64,000 bases of DNA from Nitrospirota bacterium (GCA_016212105.1 JACRHJ010000014.1:54686-118685); one strand, 5' to 3'. Positions 1 to 9,107 are shown, counted from the first letter of the stretch. Made by a program: numbers and translations. Notes: generated by a model not told the origin, from the letters alone.

Positions 1-79
1 CTGATGGATTCTCGATATTTTAAACCCGGCTTACTCTATTGTCAACGATAAATGCTCAATATTATTAGCGCCGCCCACA

Positions 80-265
80 AACCATCCCTCACCCGGCGCT
101 CCGCGCCACCCTCTCCCATTGAAGGGAGAGGGTACATTTTTATATTGTCCCCCTCGCCCCTTGTGGGAGAGGGGGTTGGGGGTGAGGGCTTCCGCAAGTG
201 TTTTTTGCAGTTGTCTTCCCCCTCCCCGCCTGCGGGGGAGGGTGCGGGGGAGTTGGGGGGCTCTT
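80..265. repeat. Cluster of G/C-rich hairpin repeats (CCCTCTCCC type)
   Basis: The leader before the first gene holds three copies of an imperfect hairpin repeat built around CCCTCTCCC and GGGAGAGGG, near 86-132, 148-188 and 215-260. Related copies lie near 18295-18333, 23310-23352, 29155-29200, 29342-29380, 32038-32073, 45190-45235, 47349-47412, 48570-48605 and 63935-63972. The copy at 86-132 (with a GGCGC/GCGCC inner arm) reappears inverted near 47349-47412. They are non-coding dispersed repeats. The long open frame that runs through them from base 52 is not a gene start. Confidence 0.8.
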
Positions 266-276
266 CCCGATTCGGA

Positions 277-306
277 TTGACTTTACACCTCTCCGGAGTT
301 TATAAT
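277..306 (+). promoter_or_regulatory. Sigma70-type promoter, probably leaderless
   Basis: TTGACT at 277-282 and a perfect TATAAT at 301-306 are 18 bases apart. The ATG at 313 begins six bases after the -10 box, so the expected transcription start falls on or next to the A of the start codon. There is no well-placed Shine-Dalgarno sequence. The same geometry recurs at 55749, 56002 and 56690. Confidence 0.7.
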
Positions 307-312
307 CGTTCA

Positions 313-1302
313 ATGCAGAAGACAGGCTTCACCACCACCGTGCCGGTGGAAGTAATACTCGCGGCCGGGCGCACGCCGCTCGACCTGAACAACGCGTTCA
401 TCACCTCTGCCGACCCGTCCGGGATGGTGGACAGGGCCGAGGCCGAGGGGCTGCCGCGCACGACCTGCGGCTGGATAAAGGGGCTTTACCTCGCCGCGCG
501 CGAGGCGGGCCTGTCCGAGGTCGTGGCCGTCACCCAGGGCGACTGTTCCAACACCCACGCCCTTATGGAGCTGTGGCAGACAGAGGGCGTACTGACCGTC
601 CCGTTCGCCTACCCGTATGACCGCGACGCGGACCTCCTGAGGCTCCAGATACGGAAGCTGATGGACGCACTGGGGACTACCGAGGAAGCAACCGATAATG
701 CGCTCCAGCGTCTGAAACCCATCCGCGACGGGCTGAGGAGGCTTGACGAACTGACCTGGCGTGAAGGCAAGGTGTCCGGTGGCGAGAACCACCTCTGGCT
801 CGTCTCGTCCAGCGATTTTAACGGCGACCCGGACCGGTTCGAGACGGAACTCGGCGGGTTCATTACCGAGGCCGAGAGGCGCGAGCCAAACGGAGACGCG
901 GACACGGTCAGGCTGGGCTTTATAGGCGTCCCGCCGATTTTCGGAGACCTGTACGAAACACTCGAATCAGCGGGCGCGTCGGTGGTGTTCAACGAGACGC
1001 AGAGGCAGTTCTCGATGCCGTACGACACGGCCGACATATACGGGCAGTACGCGCGGTACACATACCCATACGACGTCTTCGGCCGCATCGCGGACATAAA
1101 GGAACAGGCGGCCTTACGCCGTCTCGACGGCATAATACACTACTGCCAGAGCTTCTGCTTCCGTGCGATAGAGGACCTTATTATAAGACGCGCGGTGGGG
1201 TTGCCGATACTTACGCTGGAGGGCGACAGGCCGGGGCCGGTGGACGCGAGGAGCCGCATAAGGCTTGAAGGGTTCGTCGAGATGCTGAAGGGGAGGAAGT
1301 AA
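313..1302 (+). CDS. 2-hydroxyacyl-CoA dehydratase (HgdB/double-cubane) family protein
   Basis: This 329-residue protein belongs to the family of 2-hydroxyacyl-CoA dehydratase, benzoyl-CoA reductase and double-cubane cluster proteins, which take low-potential electrons from an ATP-driven activase. The only four cysteines lie in TTCGW, GDCSN and HYCQSFC, a suitable set for iron-sulfur ligation. The open frame extends upstream to base 52, but that part is translated repeat DNA; the ATG at 313 sits six bases after a -10 box, so I take it as the start. The activase gene follows after two bases. Only one dehydratase-type subunit is present, where classical enzymes need two different ones, so a homodimeric double-cubane protein (YjiM-like) is plausible. 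The substrate is unknown. Confidence 0.8.
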   Translation: MQKTGFTTTVPVEVILAAGRTPLDLNNAFITSADPSGMVDRAEAEGLPRTTCGWIKGLYLAAREAGLSEVVAVTQGDCSNTHALMELWQTEGVLTVPFAYPYDRDADLLRLQIRKLMDALGTTEEATDNALQRLKPIRDGLRRLDELTWREGKVSGGENHLWLVSSSDFNGDPDRFETELGGFITEAERREPNGDADTVRLGFIGVPPIFGDLYETLESAGASVVFNETQRQFSMPYDTADIYGQYARYTYPYDVFGRIADIKEQAALRRLDGIIHYCQSFCFRAIEDLIIRRAVGLPILTLEGDRPGPVDARSRIRLEGFVEMLKGRK

Positions 1303-1304
1303 CA

Positions 1305-2063
1305 ATGCCTTGCGGGATGGACCTGGGCAGCCGTGTAGTCAAGATCATCGACTACAGGGAAGGCGAGATACACTGCATGATCGGCTACGACACGGCGCAG
1401 TTCTACCGCGACTTTGGCCGCATGGACGGCACGGAGCTTGCGGTGTCCTTCGAGAAGCTCGGGCTGTCCCCGGAGCTTACCCGCCTGACCGTCACAGGCT
1501 ACGGCAGGAACACCGTGCGGGTGCAGGGCATAAGGCGCATAACGGAGCTTAAGGCCCACATGATTGGTGCGATGCACCAGTCCGGGTTGACCGACTTCAC
1601 GCTCCTCGACATAGGCGGGCAGGACACCAAGGTCATAAAGGTTACGGGCGGGCAGATGGACGACTTCGTGATGAACGACAAGTGCGCCGCGTCCTCCGGC
1701 CGTTACGTCGAGAACATGGCCCGCGTCCTGGGGCTCGGACTGGAGGACGTCGCGGAATACATCCGCAACCCGGCGCCGCTTTCGGCCACCTGCGCCATAT
1801 TTGGCGAGAGCGAGATAATCCAGAAGCTGACCGAGGGGATACCTGTCGAGGAGATAGCGGCGGGCGTGAACCTTACCATAGTCAGGCGGGTGCTGCCGAT
1901 GCTCACGCGTTTCGACAAGGGGCCGATAGTATTCTCCGGCGGGGTGGCCAAGAACCGCGCGGTAGCCGCGCTCCTGAAGCTCCACACCGGCCGGGACATA
2001 ATCCCGCTCGCGGAGCCGACGTTCAACGGGGCGCTTGGCTGCGCGATAAGCTCCATGCTGTAA
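1305..2063 (+). CDS. Acyl-CoA dehydratase activase (HgdC/BcrA/BadF-type ATPase)
   Basis: This 252-residue protein is an ASKHA-fold ATPase that couples ATP hydrolysis to one-electron transfer to its partner dehydratase. Visible motifs are the N-terminal phosphate loop MDLGSR, the second loop LDIGGQDTK, the two cluster-ligating cysteines in NDKCAASSGR and SATCAIFGESE, and the adenosine loop FSGGVAKN. Length is normal for single-domain activases (about 255). GGGGAGG lies seven bases before the ATG, and the preceding gene stops two bases away, so the two are co-transcribed. It resembles YjiL-type reductase activators as much as HgdC. Confidence 0.88.
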   Translation: MPCGMDLGSRVVKIIDYREGEIHCMIGYDTAQFYRDFGRMDGTELAVSFEKLGLSPELTRLTVTGYGRNTVRVQGIRRITELKAHMIGAMHQSGLTDFTLLDIGGQDTKVIKVTGGQMDDFVMNDKCAASSGRYVENMARVLGLGLEDVAEYIRNPAPLSATCAIFGESEIIQKLTEGIPVEEIAAGVNLTIVRRVLPMLTRFDKGPIVFSGGVAKNRAVAALLKLHTGRDIIPLAEPTFNGALGCAISSML

Positions 2064-2066
2064 CGT

Positions 2067-2990
2067 CTATGCATCCGCCATCGGGCAACGCACTGTGCGG
2101 TCATTAACTCCATTTTCAGGCCTTGTACAATATCGGTGGTTATGTACTACTGTTTGAGACGATGAAGGTTGAACGTCTTTGGCCTCTTCGTCCAGTCCGT
2201 AGCGCAACAGAAGCCAATGAATAATCGTTGCCGACAATACAGCATTCTGCGAATGCTTGTGTATTTTATGCACACCCGCAATACCCAGTAGTAGCAGCGA
2301 CTCGCCCCATAGCCATGACGAAATAGAAGTATATTGACCAATTGTGAAGAGATTCAGCGCAAAGAGTAACGACCACCCAACAATCAATACTCTGCACATG
2401 TGTTCTTCCGCCCTTATTTTGGCAATCCTCGCTCCCGCGTTTGGGTCTTTTAACCTGATGTAATCGCTCATGAGGGCACGCATTGGGAATTCTTTGAAAT
2501 GCCTTCGCTTGGCGGTTTCATAGGCTTCCAACACCTCACTGCTCATCTCTTCGGCATCTACGTAATCGACTAACCTTTTCTGTTTTTGGAGCTTATGGGG
2601 GTTATCGGCATGTGGTTTTGTAGTTTTTGTTGACATCTGGCTTGATGTTTTGTCTATTAATTTTCTTAAAGGAGGTTTGCAACACAGCCACAACCCATTG
2701 AGCACATGCGAGAGAGTAAATGCAAGTAATGTTATCACAAGAAACACCCCGACAGAAGCAAACGAAAACACCACTGCACTTGCAGCAGCCGTAGAGGCGT
2801 TTGCTGTTGACGGGGTTATTATACTATCAAGAACAGTTGAGATAACCGGCCCCTTCCAGACCAGGTATGCTGTCACCAAAACAGCGAGTCCCGGCACAAT
2901 TCTTCCGATTAAATCATAAAAGAGTTGCGGTATGGACTGCCCCACGGTAATACCCTGACTCGTTGGAGCGGACGCATTATCATCGGTCAT
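2067..2990 (-). CDS. Predicted membrane protein, AT-rich, unknown function
   Basis: This 307-residue protein has no family I recognise. Two hydrophobic segments lie near residues 27-48 and 72-105, a charged Lys/Glu-rich stretch runs from about 115 to 200, and one or two further hydrophobic segments lie near 205-245. That pattern suggests an inner-membrane protein with a cytoplasmic middle domain. CAGGAGA precedes the ATG at 2990. Base composition is clearly poorer in GC than the neighbours. It converges with the activase, with only three bases between the stop codons. Horizontal acquisition is likely. Confidence 0.6.
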   Translation of the reverse strand: MTDDNASAPTSQGITVGQSIPQLFYDLIGRIVPGLAVLVTAYLVWKGPVISTVLDSIITPSTANASTAAASAVVFSFASVGVFLVITLLAFTLSHVLNGLWLCCKPPLRKLIDKTSSQMSTKTTKPHADNPHKLQKQKRLVDYVDAEEMSSEVLEAYETAKRRHFKEFPMRALMSDYIRLKDPNAGARIAKIRAEEHMCRVLIVGWSLLFALNLFTIGQYTSISSWLWGESLLLLGIAGVHKIHKHSQNAVLSATIIHWLLLRYGLDEEAKDVQPSSSQTVVHNHRYCTRPENGVNDRTVRCPMADA

Positions 2991-3084
2991 TATAATCTCC
3001 TGTTATGGCTTGGAATAGGATAACTGTTGTCTCGTTCGATTATCATCATAACACACCGCTTGGCATAGAAGCCAGCCCTTTGGT

Positions 3085-4146
3085 CTACACCGCCCCATCC
3101 CCGTAAATCAGATCGTACAGCTTCACCGCCTTCGCTATGTCCATCTCGCTCAGCACCTTGTACTCGGCGAGCGCGCAGTCGGTATCACCCAGCTTCAGGC
3201 AGACCGTCGCCAGCATGTAATGCGCGTCGGGGTAGTCCGACTTGATTGACAGCCCGTTGCCATACGCGTCCCTCGCGCCCTCGTAATCGCCCGTCTTCGT
3301 CATCACCTCGGCCATGTTGAAATGCGCCTCGACCATCTCCGGGTCGAGCCTGACCGCCTCCCGGAACGAAGCTATGCTCTCCGGGTATTTCTCAAGCGCG
3401 TCATACGCGATGCCGAGGCCGAAATGGGCCTTCGCATATCCGGGCCTCAGCTCGATACACTTGTCGTACGCCTCTACAGAGTCCCCGTATTTACCCAGCT
3501 CGATATACACCACGCCGAGGTTGTGCCAGGCGAGCGCGTAGTCCGGCTTCGCCCGTAGCGCGGACTTGTAAGCGACGACCTCTTCCTCGAACATCCCAAG
3601 CCCGTCATATGCGACGCCCAGGCCGAAGTTCGCCTCGGCGAACCTGGGGTCTATCGCCAGGGCCGACGCGTACGCCTCGGCCGCGTCCCTGTACATCCTG
3701 ATGCCGAGGTACGACTCGCCGAGGTCATAGTATGCGAGGGCATAGTCTGGCTTAACCTCGACCGCCTTCCTGAACGAGTCCGCGCCTTCCTTGTACTGCC
3801 CGGCCCTGAAGCACGCCCCGCCCAGAAGCCTGAGCGCCTCGGGGTCGTCCGGGACGGCGTTCAGCGCCTGCCGGAAGGCATCGACGGACTCCTCGTGCTT
3901 CCCGATGTTCCCGAAAGCGATGCCCAGGCTCACGAGCGCGTCGAAGTAGTTCGGCTCTATATTCAGGGCCTCCATGTAGGACTCTATCGCCCCCTCATAG
4001 TCTCCAGACATGGACAGGAACAGACCGTGGTTGTATATCTCGCGCGCGCCACCGCCGGAGAGGCATGGGGCGGGCATGGCAAGGGTAAGGGCGAATGCGG
4101 ATATTGTGAAGAGAAGGGCAAGAGGGCTATTGGAATTCTGTTTCAT
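3085..4146 (-). CDS. Exported TPR-repeat protein
   Basis: The protein of 353 residues starts with a signal peptide (MKQNSNSP followed by a hydrophobic stretch ending near the AMPAP segment) and then carries about nine consecutive 34-residue tetratricopeptide repeats to the C-terminus. Repeat signatures such as ALAYYDLGESY, AEANFGLGVAY, AKAHFGLGIAY and PDAHYMLATV are evident. TPR arrays scaffold protein-protein contacts; a periplasmic location is inferred. I chose the ATG at 4146 over an upstream in-frame GTG because the signal peptide begins there. It lies downstream of the nucleotide-sugar genes on the same strand and may serve the same envelope pathway, but that is only positional. Confidence 0.78.
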   Translation of the reverse strand: MKQNSNSPLALLFTISAFALTLAMPAPCLSGGGAREIYNHGLFLSMSGDYEGAIESYMEALNIEPNYFDALVSLGIAFGNIGKHEESVDAFRQALNAVPDDPEALRLLGGACFRAGQYKEGADSFRKAVEVKPDYALAYYDLGESYLGIRMYRDAAEAYASALAIDPRFAEANFGLGVAYDGLGMFEEEVVAYKSALRAKPDYALAWHNLGVVYIELGKYGDSVEAYDKCIELRPGYAKAHFGLGIAYDALEKYPESIASFREAVRLDPEMVEAHFNMAEVMTKTGDYEGARDAYGNGLSIKSDYPDAHYMLATVCLKLGDTDCALAEYKVLSEMDIAKAVKLYDLIYGDGAV

Positions 4147-4207
4147 TAGAGCCACCAAGAGAAGAAGGGCCGACGCGATGGTCGGCCCCTACAATGCGAT
4201 GTTGCCC

Positions 4208-5146
4208 TTATTTTATCCCCAGCTTCATCTTGAAGTAGTCGAGCGTCCGGGCGAGGCCCTCTTCGAGCCCGACCTTCGGCTCCCAGCCGAGTATCGCCCT
4301 GGCCTTCGTGATGTCCGGCTGGCGCACCTTGGGGTCGTCCTCCGGCAGGGGCTTGAAGACTATCCTGCTCTTGGAGCCCGTGACCTTTATGATGGCCTCG
4401 GCCATGCCGAGCACGGTCATCTCCGCCGGGTTGCCGATGTTGACCGGGGTGTCGACGTCCGAGAACAGCAGCCTCGATATGCCGTCCACCTCGTCCGAGA
4501 CGTAGCAGAAGCTCCGGGTCTGGGAGCCGTCTCCGTACACCGTGAGGTCCTCGCCCTTCAGCGCCTGGCACATGAAGTTCGGCACCGCGCGTCCGTCCCG
4601 GATGCGCATCCGCTCGCCGTATGTATTGAATATGCGGACGATGCGAGTCTCCACGCCGTGGTACCTGTGGTAGGCCATCGTCATCGCCTCCGAGAACCGC
4701 TTCGCCTCGTCGTACACGCCGCGCGGGCCGATGGGGTTGACGTTTCCCCAGTAGTCCTCCGTCTGCGGGTGGATGAGCGGGTCGCCGTACACCTCGGACG
4801 TGGAGGCGAGCAGGAAACGGGCGCCCTTGGCCTTCGCAAGTCCTAACGCCTTGTGCGTCCCCAGCGAGCCGACCTTGAGCGTCTGTATCGGCAGCTCCAG
4901 GTAGTCTATCGGCGAGGCGGGGCTTGCGAAGTGCAGTATGCAGTCGAGCGGCCCGTCCACGTACAGGAAGTTCGTCACGTCGTAGTCGATGAACGTGAAC
5001 CGCTTGTCCTTGATGTGGGCAATGTTCGCCACGTCCCCGGTTATGAGGTTGTCCACGCATATGACCTCGTGGCCGTCCGCCAGGAACCTGTCGGCGAGGT
5101 GCGAACCGATAAAGCCCGCGCCGCCAGTGATGAGTATCCTCGACAT
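4208..5146 (-). CDS. UDP-glucuronate decarboxylase (UDP-xylose synthase)
   Basis: The 312-residue protein is an extended short-chain dehydrogenase with the NAD-binding GGAGFIGSH loop at the N-terminus, STSEVYGDP, and the catalytic YxxxK in [10 protein letters not shown]. The sequence pattern, including NIAHIKD and the [12 protein letters not shown] region, is that of UDP-glucuronate decarboxylase, which oxidises and decarboxylates UDP-glucuronate to UDP-xylose. The gene immediately upstream encodes UDP-glucose dehydrogenase, which makes its substrate. TAAAGGAGACAC precedes the ATG. A UDP-galacturonate-forming or other epimerase is possible but less likely in this context. Confidence 0.85.
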   Translation of the reverse strand: MSRILITGGAGFIGSHLADRFLADGHEVICVDNLITGDVANIAHIKDKRFTFIDYDVTNFLYVDGPLDCILHFASPASPIDYLELPIQTLKVGSLGTHKALGLAKAKGARFLLASTSEVYGDPLIHPQTEDYWGNVNPIGPRGVYDEAKRFSEAMTMAYHRYHGVETRIVRIFNTYGERMRIRDGRAVPNFMCQALKGEDLTVYGDGSQTRSFCYVSDEVDGISRLLFSDVDTPVNIGNPAEMTVLGMAEAIIKVTGSKSRIVFKPLPEDDPKVRQPDITKARAILGWEPKVGLEEGLARTLDYFKMKLGIK

Positions 5147-5155
5147 GTGTCTCCT

Positions 5156-6460
5156 TTACGGCCTGCCGACGCAGGTGTATGTGAACCCCTCGGCCCGCAT
5201 CCTCGCGGGCTCGTAGACGTTCCTGAGGTCAGCGACCACCGGGTTTTTCATGAGGTCCTTGAGCCTCTTGAGGTCGAGTATGAGGAACTGGTTCCACTCG
5301 GTCATTATGACGAGCGCGTCCGCGCCGTCCGAGCATTCGTAAGGTCCTTCGCTGAACGTTATTTCCGGCAGGAACTTCTTCGCCTCCTCCATGGCGACCG
5401 GGTCGTGGGCGCGCACCTTCGCGCCTTTGGCCTGCAAGGCCTTTATTATGGGCACCGACGGGGCGTCACGCATGTCGTCGGTGTTTGGCTTGAAGGAAAG
5501 GCCGAGCACTGCGATGGTCTTGCCGCTTACGTCTCCGCCCATGATGTCCACGATCTTGCCCACCATCCGCTCCTTCTGCCTCTCGTTGACGTCGAGCACC
5601 GCGCCCACTATGCTGAAGTCGTAACCGTGCTCCTTGGCTATCCTGACTATCGCCTGGGTGTCCTTGGGGAAGCAGGAGCCGCCGAAGCCGGGGCCGGGGT
5701 GCAGGAACTTCCCGCCTATGCGGTTGTCCAGCCCCATGCCGACCGCGACCTTGTGCACGTCCGCGCCTACCAGTTCGCAGATATTGGCGACCTCGTTGAT
5801 GAACGATATCTTCGTGGCGAGGAAGGCGTTGGAGGCGTACTTTATCATCTCGGCCGTCTCGACGTTGGTCAGGACGAACGGCGTCTCTATGAGGTAGAGC
5901 GGGCTGTAGAGGTCCTTCATGATGGCCATCGCCTGCTCGGAGTTCGCGCCTATGACGACCCTGTTCGGGTGCATGAAGTCGCCTATAGCCGAGCCCTCCC
6001 GCAGGAACTCCGGGTTCGAGACGATGTCGAAGTCGTTCTTCTCGAGCTGGCTCCCGCTGACTATCGCCCTTATCCTCTCGCCGGTGCCGACGGGCACGGT
6101 GGACTTCGTGACGATTACCTTGTAGCCGTTCATGTTCTCGGCTATGCTCTTCGCTACCTCCTCGACGTAGGAGAGGTCTGCGGAGCCGTCCGGCTTCGGC
6201 GGGGTGCCTACCGCGATGAATATGACGAGCGCGCGGCTGACCGCGTCCGAGAGGTCGGTGCTGAAGGAGATGTTCCCGTCCCTCATGTTCTTCTTGACCA
6301 TCTCCTCGAGGCCGGGCTCGTATATCGGGATGACGCCGGAGTTGAGCGCGTCAATCTTCTTCTTGTCGTTGTCGACGCAGGTGACCTTCAGCCCGAACTC
6401 GGCGAAGCACGCCCCGGTGACCAGGCCGACGTACCCGCTACCTACCACGCAGATGTTCAT
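5156..6460 (-). CDS. ugd: UDP-glucose 6-dehydrogenase
   Basis: This 434-residue protein oxidises UDP-glucose to UDP-glucuronate with two NAD. It shows the Rossmann start VVGSGYVGLVTG, the middle-domain helix region, and the catalytic cysteine in GPGFGGSCFPKD. Length and domain order (NAD-binding, dimerisation, UDP-binding with SFKPNTDDMRDAPS) are normal for the family. AGAGGAAACC precedes the ATG. The decarboxylase gene begins nine bases after its stop, so the pair makes UDP-xylose in the cytoplasm for envelope polysaccharide. Confidence 0.95.
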   Translation of the reverse strand: MNICVVGSGYVGLVTGACFAEFGLKVTCVDNDKKKIDALNSGVIPIYEPGLEEMVKKNMRDGNISFSTDLSDAVSRALVIFIAVGTPPKPDGSADLSYVEEVAKSIAENMNGYKVIVTKSTVPVGTGERIRAIVSGSQLEKNDFDIVSNPEFLREGSAIGDFMHPNRVVIGANSEQAMAIMKDLYSPLYLIETPFVLTNVETAEMIKYASNAFLATKISFINEVANICELVGADVHKVAVGMGLDNRIGGKFLHPGPGFGGSCFPKDTQAIVRIAKEHGYDFSIVGAVLDVNERQKERMVGKIVDIMGGDVSGKTIAVLGLSFKPNTDDMRDAPSVPIIKALQAKGAKVRAHDPVAMEEAKKFLPEITFSEGPYECSDGADALVIMTEWNQFLILDLKRLKDLMKNPVVADLRNVYEPARMRAEGFTYTCVGRP

Positions 6461-6485
6461 TTCGGTTTCCTCTTTTTATAAGGTG

Positions 6486-6780
6486 TGGGCGCAATGAATT
6501 GCGCCCCTACAATATCTGATACAGGCGGATCCTTCGCTTCACTCAGGATGACACCGTTAGATTACAAGGCAGGGCCGACACGCGCTTCGCTTGGTACGGC
6601 CCCTACATAAAAGGCATGGTGTGCAGTGCCCACCCTACTACTTGCTCGTCATTCCCGCGAAAGCGGGAATCCAGCGACTTTCGATACGCGAGGAACTTCT
6701 AAACCCAAAGTCACTGGCCCCCCGCTTTCGCGGGGGTGACGTTCTTATTAATGCCTGGTGTGCAGTGCCCACCCTACTAA
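6486..6780. repeat. Intergenic repeat island between ugd and rmlD
   Basis: The gap 6461-6833 has no gene. It holds a GTAG-family hairpin with a GGGCGCA stem (6486-6510), a GTCATTCTGAG-type repeat (6513-6554), a GGGCCGAC-stem hairpin (6572-6605), two copies of a GTAGGGTGGGC hairpin (about 6618-6639 and 6758-6778) and two GTCATTCCCGC-type hairpins (about 6650-6675 and 6715-6741). The two GTAGGGTGGGC copies frame the pair of CCCGC hairpins. Confidence 0.85.
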
Positions 6781-6833
6781 GTCAAGAACAGCACGGGCTT
6801 TTCCTGCTAGCCCCTAGCCCCTAATCCCTGCCT

Positions 6834-7676
6834 TTACCCCCGCTGCCTTATATACTCGGCAAGAGCCTCGCGCCAGTCGCGCAGGCGGTGGCCGGTGACG
6901 GCGAAGTACCTGTCCTTGGACAGGACGGAATATTTCGGCCTGACGGCCGGGCGGCCGAGCTGCTCGGTAGTTATCGGCTTCACGGATATTCCCGTGACGC
7001 CGGCAAGCTCGAATATCTTGTTGGCGTAGTCGAACCAGGAGCACGTACCCTCGTTCGAGAGGTGCACGACGCCCGGCGCGCCTGACTCGACCAGCCTGAC
7101 GATGCCGTCCGCGAGGTCCGGCGTGTATGTCGGGCTGCCTACCTGGTCGTCCACGACCGTAAGCTCGTCGCGTTTTCCCACCTGGCCGAGTATCGCCTCG
7201 ACGAAGTTCGGGCCGCGCCTGCCGAACAGCCACGACGTCCGGATGATAAGCGCGTCTGGCAGGACTTTCAGGACCTCGGCCTCGCCCATCAGTTTGGACC
7301 TGCCGTAGACGTTCAGCGGGGCGACCGGGTCGGTCTCGACGTAAGGCTCACCCTTCGTCCCGTCATAGACGTAGTCCGTGCTGACGTACGCCATACGAGC
7401 GCCGACGTGCCAGCATGCGCGCGCGACAGAACCCGGCCCCTCGCCGTTGACGCGGTACGCCTTGTCCGGCTCCTTCTCGCAGCCGTCCACGTTCGTGAAC
7501 GCGGCCGAGTGGATTACCCAGTCCGGCTTCTCCTGCAGCAGGTAGCCGCGCACCATCAGCTCGTCCAGTATGTCGAAGTCGTGACGGGTGACGCCGACGA
7601 CCTCGTGGCGCCCTTTAAGCCTGTCGACGATGTCGCTGCCCAGCATGCCCGCCGCGCCGGTGACGAGTATCTTCAT
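6834..7676 (-). CDS. rmlD: dTDP-4-dehydrorhamnose reductase
   Basis: The protein of 280 residues reduces dTDP-4-dehydro-L-rhamnose to dTDP-L-rhamnose, the last step of the pathway. It has the NAD(P) loop GAAGMLGSD, AYVSTDYVYDG, and the YxxxK motif in NVYGRSKLMGE. An upstream in-frame start at 7697 exists, but the ATG at 7676 overlaps the rmlB stop by four bases (ATGA) and begins the usual MKILVTG. It is the last gene of a minus-strand rmlA-rmlC-rmlB-rmlD group. Confidence 0.93.
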   Translation of the reverse strand: MKILVTGAAGMLGSDIVDRLKGRHEVVGVTRHDFDILDELMVRGYLLQEKPDWVIHSAAFTNVDGCEKEPDKAYRVNGEGPGSVARACWHVGARMAYVSTDYVYDGTKGEPYVETDPVAPLNVYGRSKLMGEAEVLKVLPDALIIRTSWLFGRRGPNFVEAILGQVGKRDELTVVDDQVGSPTYTPDLADGIVRLVESGAPGVVHLSNEGTCSWFDYANKIFELAGVTGISVKPITTEQLGRPAVRPKYSVLSKDRYFAVTGHRLRDWREALAEYIRQRG

Positions 7677-8650
7677 CTCCCGGACACCTTCCGGCACCAG
7701 TCCTGGTTTTCCTTGTACCAGTTTATTGTATCAACAATGCCCTGCTCGAAGCTGTGCACCGGGGCCCAGCCGAGTTCGGCCTGGAGCTTGGTCGAGTCTA
7801 TCGCATAACGCCTGTCGTGGCCGAGCCGGTCCTTGACGTATGATATGAGCGACTCCGGTTTGCCGAGGTCCTTGAGTATAAGCCTCGTTATCTCTATGTT
7901 CGCCTTCTCGTTGTTTCCGCCTATGTTGTACACCTCCCCGGGTCGGCCCTTCCTCATCACGAGGTCAACCGCGCGGCAGTGGTCCTCCACGTGCAGCCAG
8001 TCGCGGACGTTCAACCCGTCGCCGTACAGCGGCACGGGCTTGTCGGCAAGCAGGTTGTTTATGAACAGTGGGATAAGCTTCTCCGGGAACTGGTACGGGC
8101 CGTAGTTGTTCGAGCAGCGGGTAACGACTACCGGCAGGCCGAATGTGTGCATGTACGCGAGCGCGAGGAGGTCCGCCCCTGCCTTGCTCGCGGAGTACGG
8201 CGAGTTGGGCGAGAGCGGCGTGGTCTCGGTGAAGAGCCCGGTCGGCCCGAGCGAGCCGTACACCTCGTCGGTCGAGATCTGGACGTATATGGACGGGCGA
8301 AACTTTACGGCCGCGTCGAGCATCGTCTGGGTGCCCATCACGTTCGTCCTGATGAACTCGGCAGGGCCCTCGATACTCCTGTCCACGTGCGACTCGGCGG
8401 CGAAATGCACCACCGCGTCCGCACCCGCCATCGCCGCGGCAACGGCTTCGGGGTCGCAGACGTCGCCCTTGACGAACCTGTAACGCGGGTTATCCTCCAC
8501 GTCCCGCAGGCTCTCCAGGCTGCCCGCGTAGGTCAAGGCGTCGAGGTTGACCACCTCCGCCTCCGGGTATGTACTGAGCATCAGCCGGACGAAGTTGGAG
8601 CCTATAAAGCCGGCCCCGCCGGTTACCAGTATTCGTTTCGGCATGCGCAT
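7673..8650 (-). CDS. rmlB: dTDP-glucose 4,6-dehydratase
   Basis: The 325-residue protein converts dTDP-glucose to dTDP-4-dehydro-6-deoxyglucose. It shows [11 protein letters not shown] at the N-terminus, the active-site STDEVYGSL, the YxxxK motif in PYSASKAGAD, and RCSNNYGPYQFPEK. The start may be the ATG at 8650 or a second ATG two codons later, which is better spaced from GGACGGG. The rmlC stop lies one base upstream and rmlD overlaps by four bases downstream, so translation is coupled along the operon. Confidence 0.95.
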   Translation of the reverse strand: MRMPKRILVTGGAGFIGSNFVRLMLSTYPEAEVVNLDALTYAGSLESLRDVEDNPRYRFVKGDVCDPEAVAAAMAGADAVVHFAAESHVDRSIEGPAEFIRTNVMGTQTMLDAAVKFRPSIYVQISTDEVYGSLGPTGLFTETTPLSPNSPYSASKAGADLLALAYMHTFGLPVVVTRCSNNYGPYQFPEKLIPLFINNLLADKPVPLYGDGLNVRDWLHVEDHCRAVDLVMRKGRPGEVYNIGGNNEKANIEITRLILKDLGKPESLISYVKDRLGHDRRYAIDSTKLQAELGWAPVHSFEQGIVDTINWYKENQDWCRKVSGR

Positions 8651-8651
8651 C

Positions 8652-9107
8652 CTACCCGTCCTTCCTCGACCAGTCGTAGGGGATGTCGTTGTCGTGGGGG
8701 TCGAGCCTGTACTCGTCCGGGTTTTTGTAGTCGTACATCTCGGTGCAGCAGTTGATGATGAGCGCTTCGGTCTCGCTTATGCACTTGAACCCGTGGTAGA
8801 CCATAGGCGGTATCTGGAGCATCATGTGGTTGTGGTCGCCCATGAAGAACTCGTTGACCTCGCCCTTCGTGGCCGAGCCCTCGCGGGAGTCGTACAGCAC
8901 GACCTTCATCATGCCCTTTATGCAGCAGAAGTTGTCGTACTGGAGCTTGTGGTAGTGCCATGCCTTTGTCACGCCGGGGTATGCCGCGGTCACGTACACC
9001 TGGCCGAACTTGACGAACTCCGGGTCATCCGCGCGGATTATCTCCATCAGGCGGCCCCGCTCGTCGGGGAACATCCTGAGCTTTTTTACTTTTACGCCGT
9101 CGATCAT
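8652..9107 (-). CDS. rmlC: dTDP-4-dehydrorhamnose 3,5-epimerase family protein (short form)
   Basis: The 151-residue cupin is the RmlC counterpart in this set. The expected active-site histidine lies in KAWHYHKLQ, and the C-terminal part (PDEYRLDPHDNDIPYDW) matches the family's acidic WND region. It is shorter than the usual 180-residue enzyme, and LRGLHYQ is replaced by the more divergent KAWHYHK, so an epimerase of altered specificity cannot be excluded. AAGGAGG precedes the ATG. The location between rmlA and rmlB supports the rhamnose role. Confidence 0.82.
   Translation of the reverse strand: MIDGVKVKKLRMFPDERGRLMEIIRADDPEFVKFGQVYVTAAYPGVTKAWHYHKLQYDNFCCIKGMMKVVLYDSREGSATKGEVNEFFMGDHNHMMLQIPPMVYHGFKCISETEALIINCCTEMYDYKNPDEYRLDPHDNDIPYDWSRKDG

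Noticed and set aside
52..312. N-terminal extension of the dehydratase frame
   Set aside because: It translates hairpin repeats and lies upstream of the predicted transcription start; the family start is at 313.
4853..6481. 542-residue open frame on the plus strand
   Set aside because: It is the antisense shadow of ugd and the decarboxylase gene, with Arg/Val/Asp-biased composition and no family resemblance. Many other long antisense frames (for example 11400-12674, 18325-19650 and 62050-63366) were rejected for the same reason.
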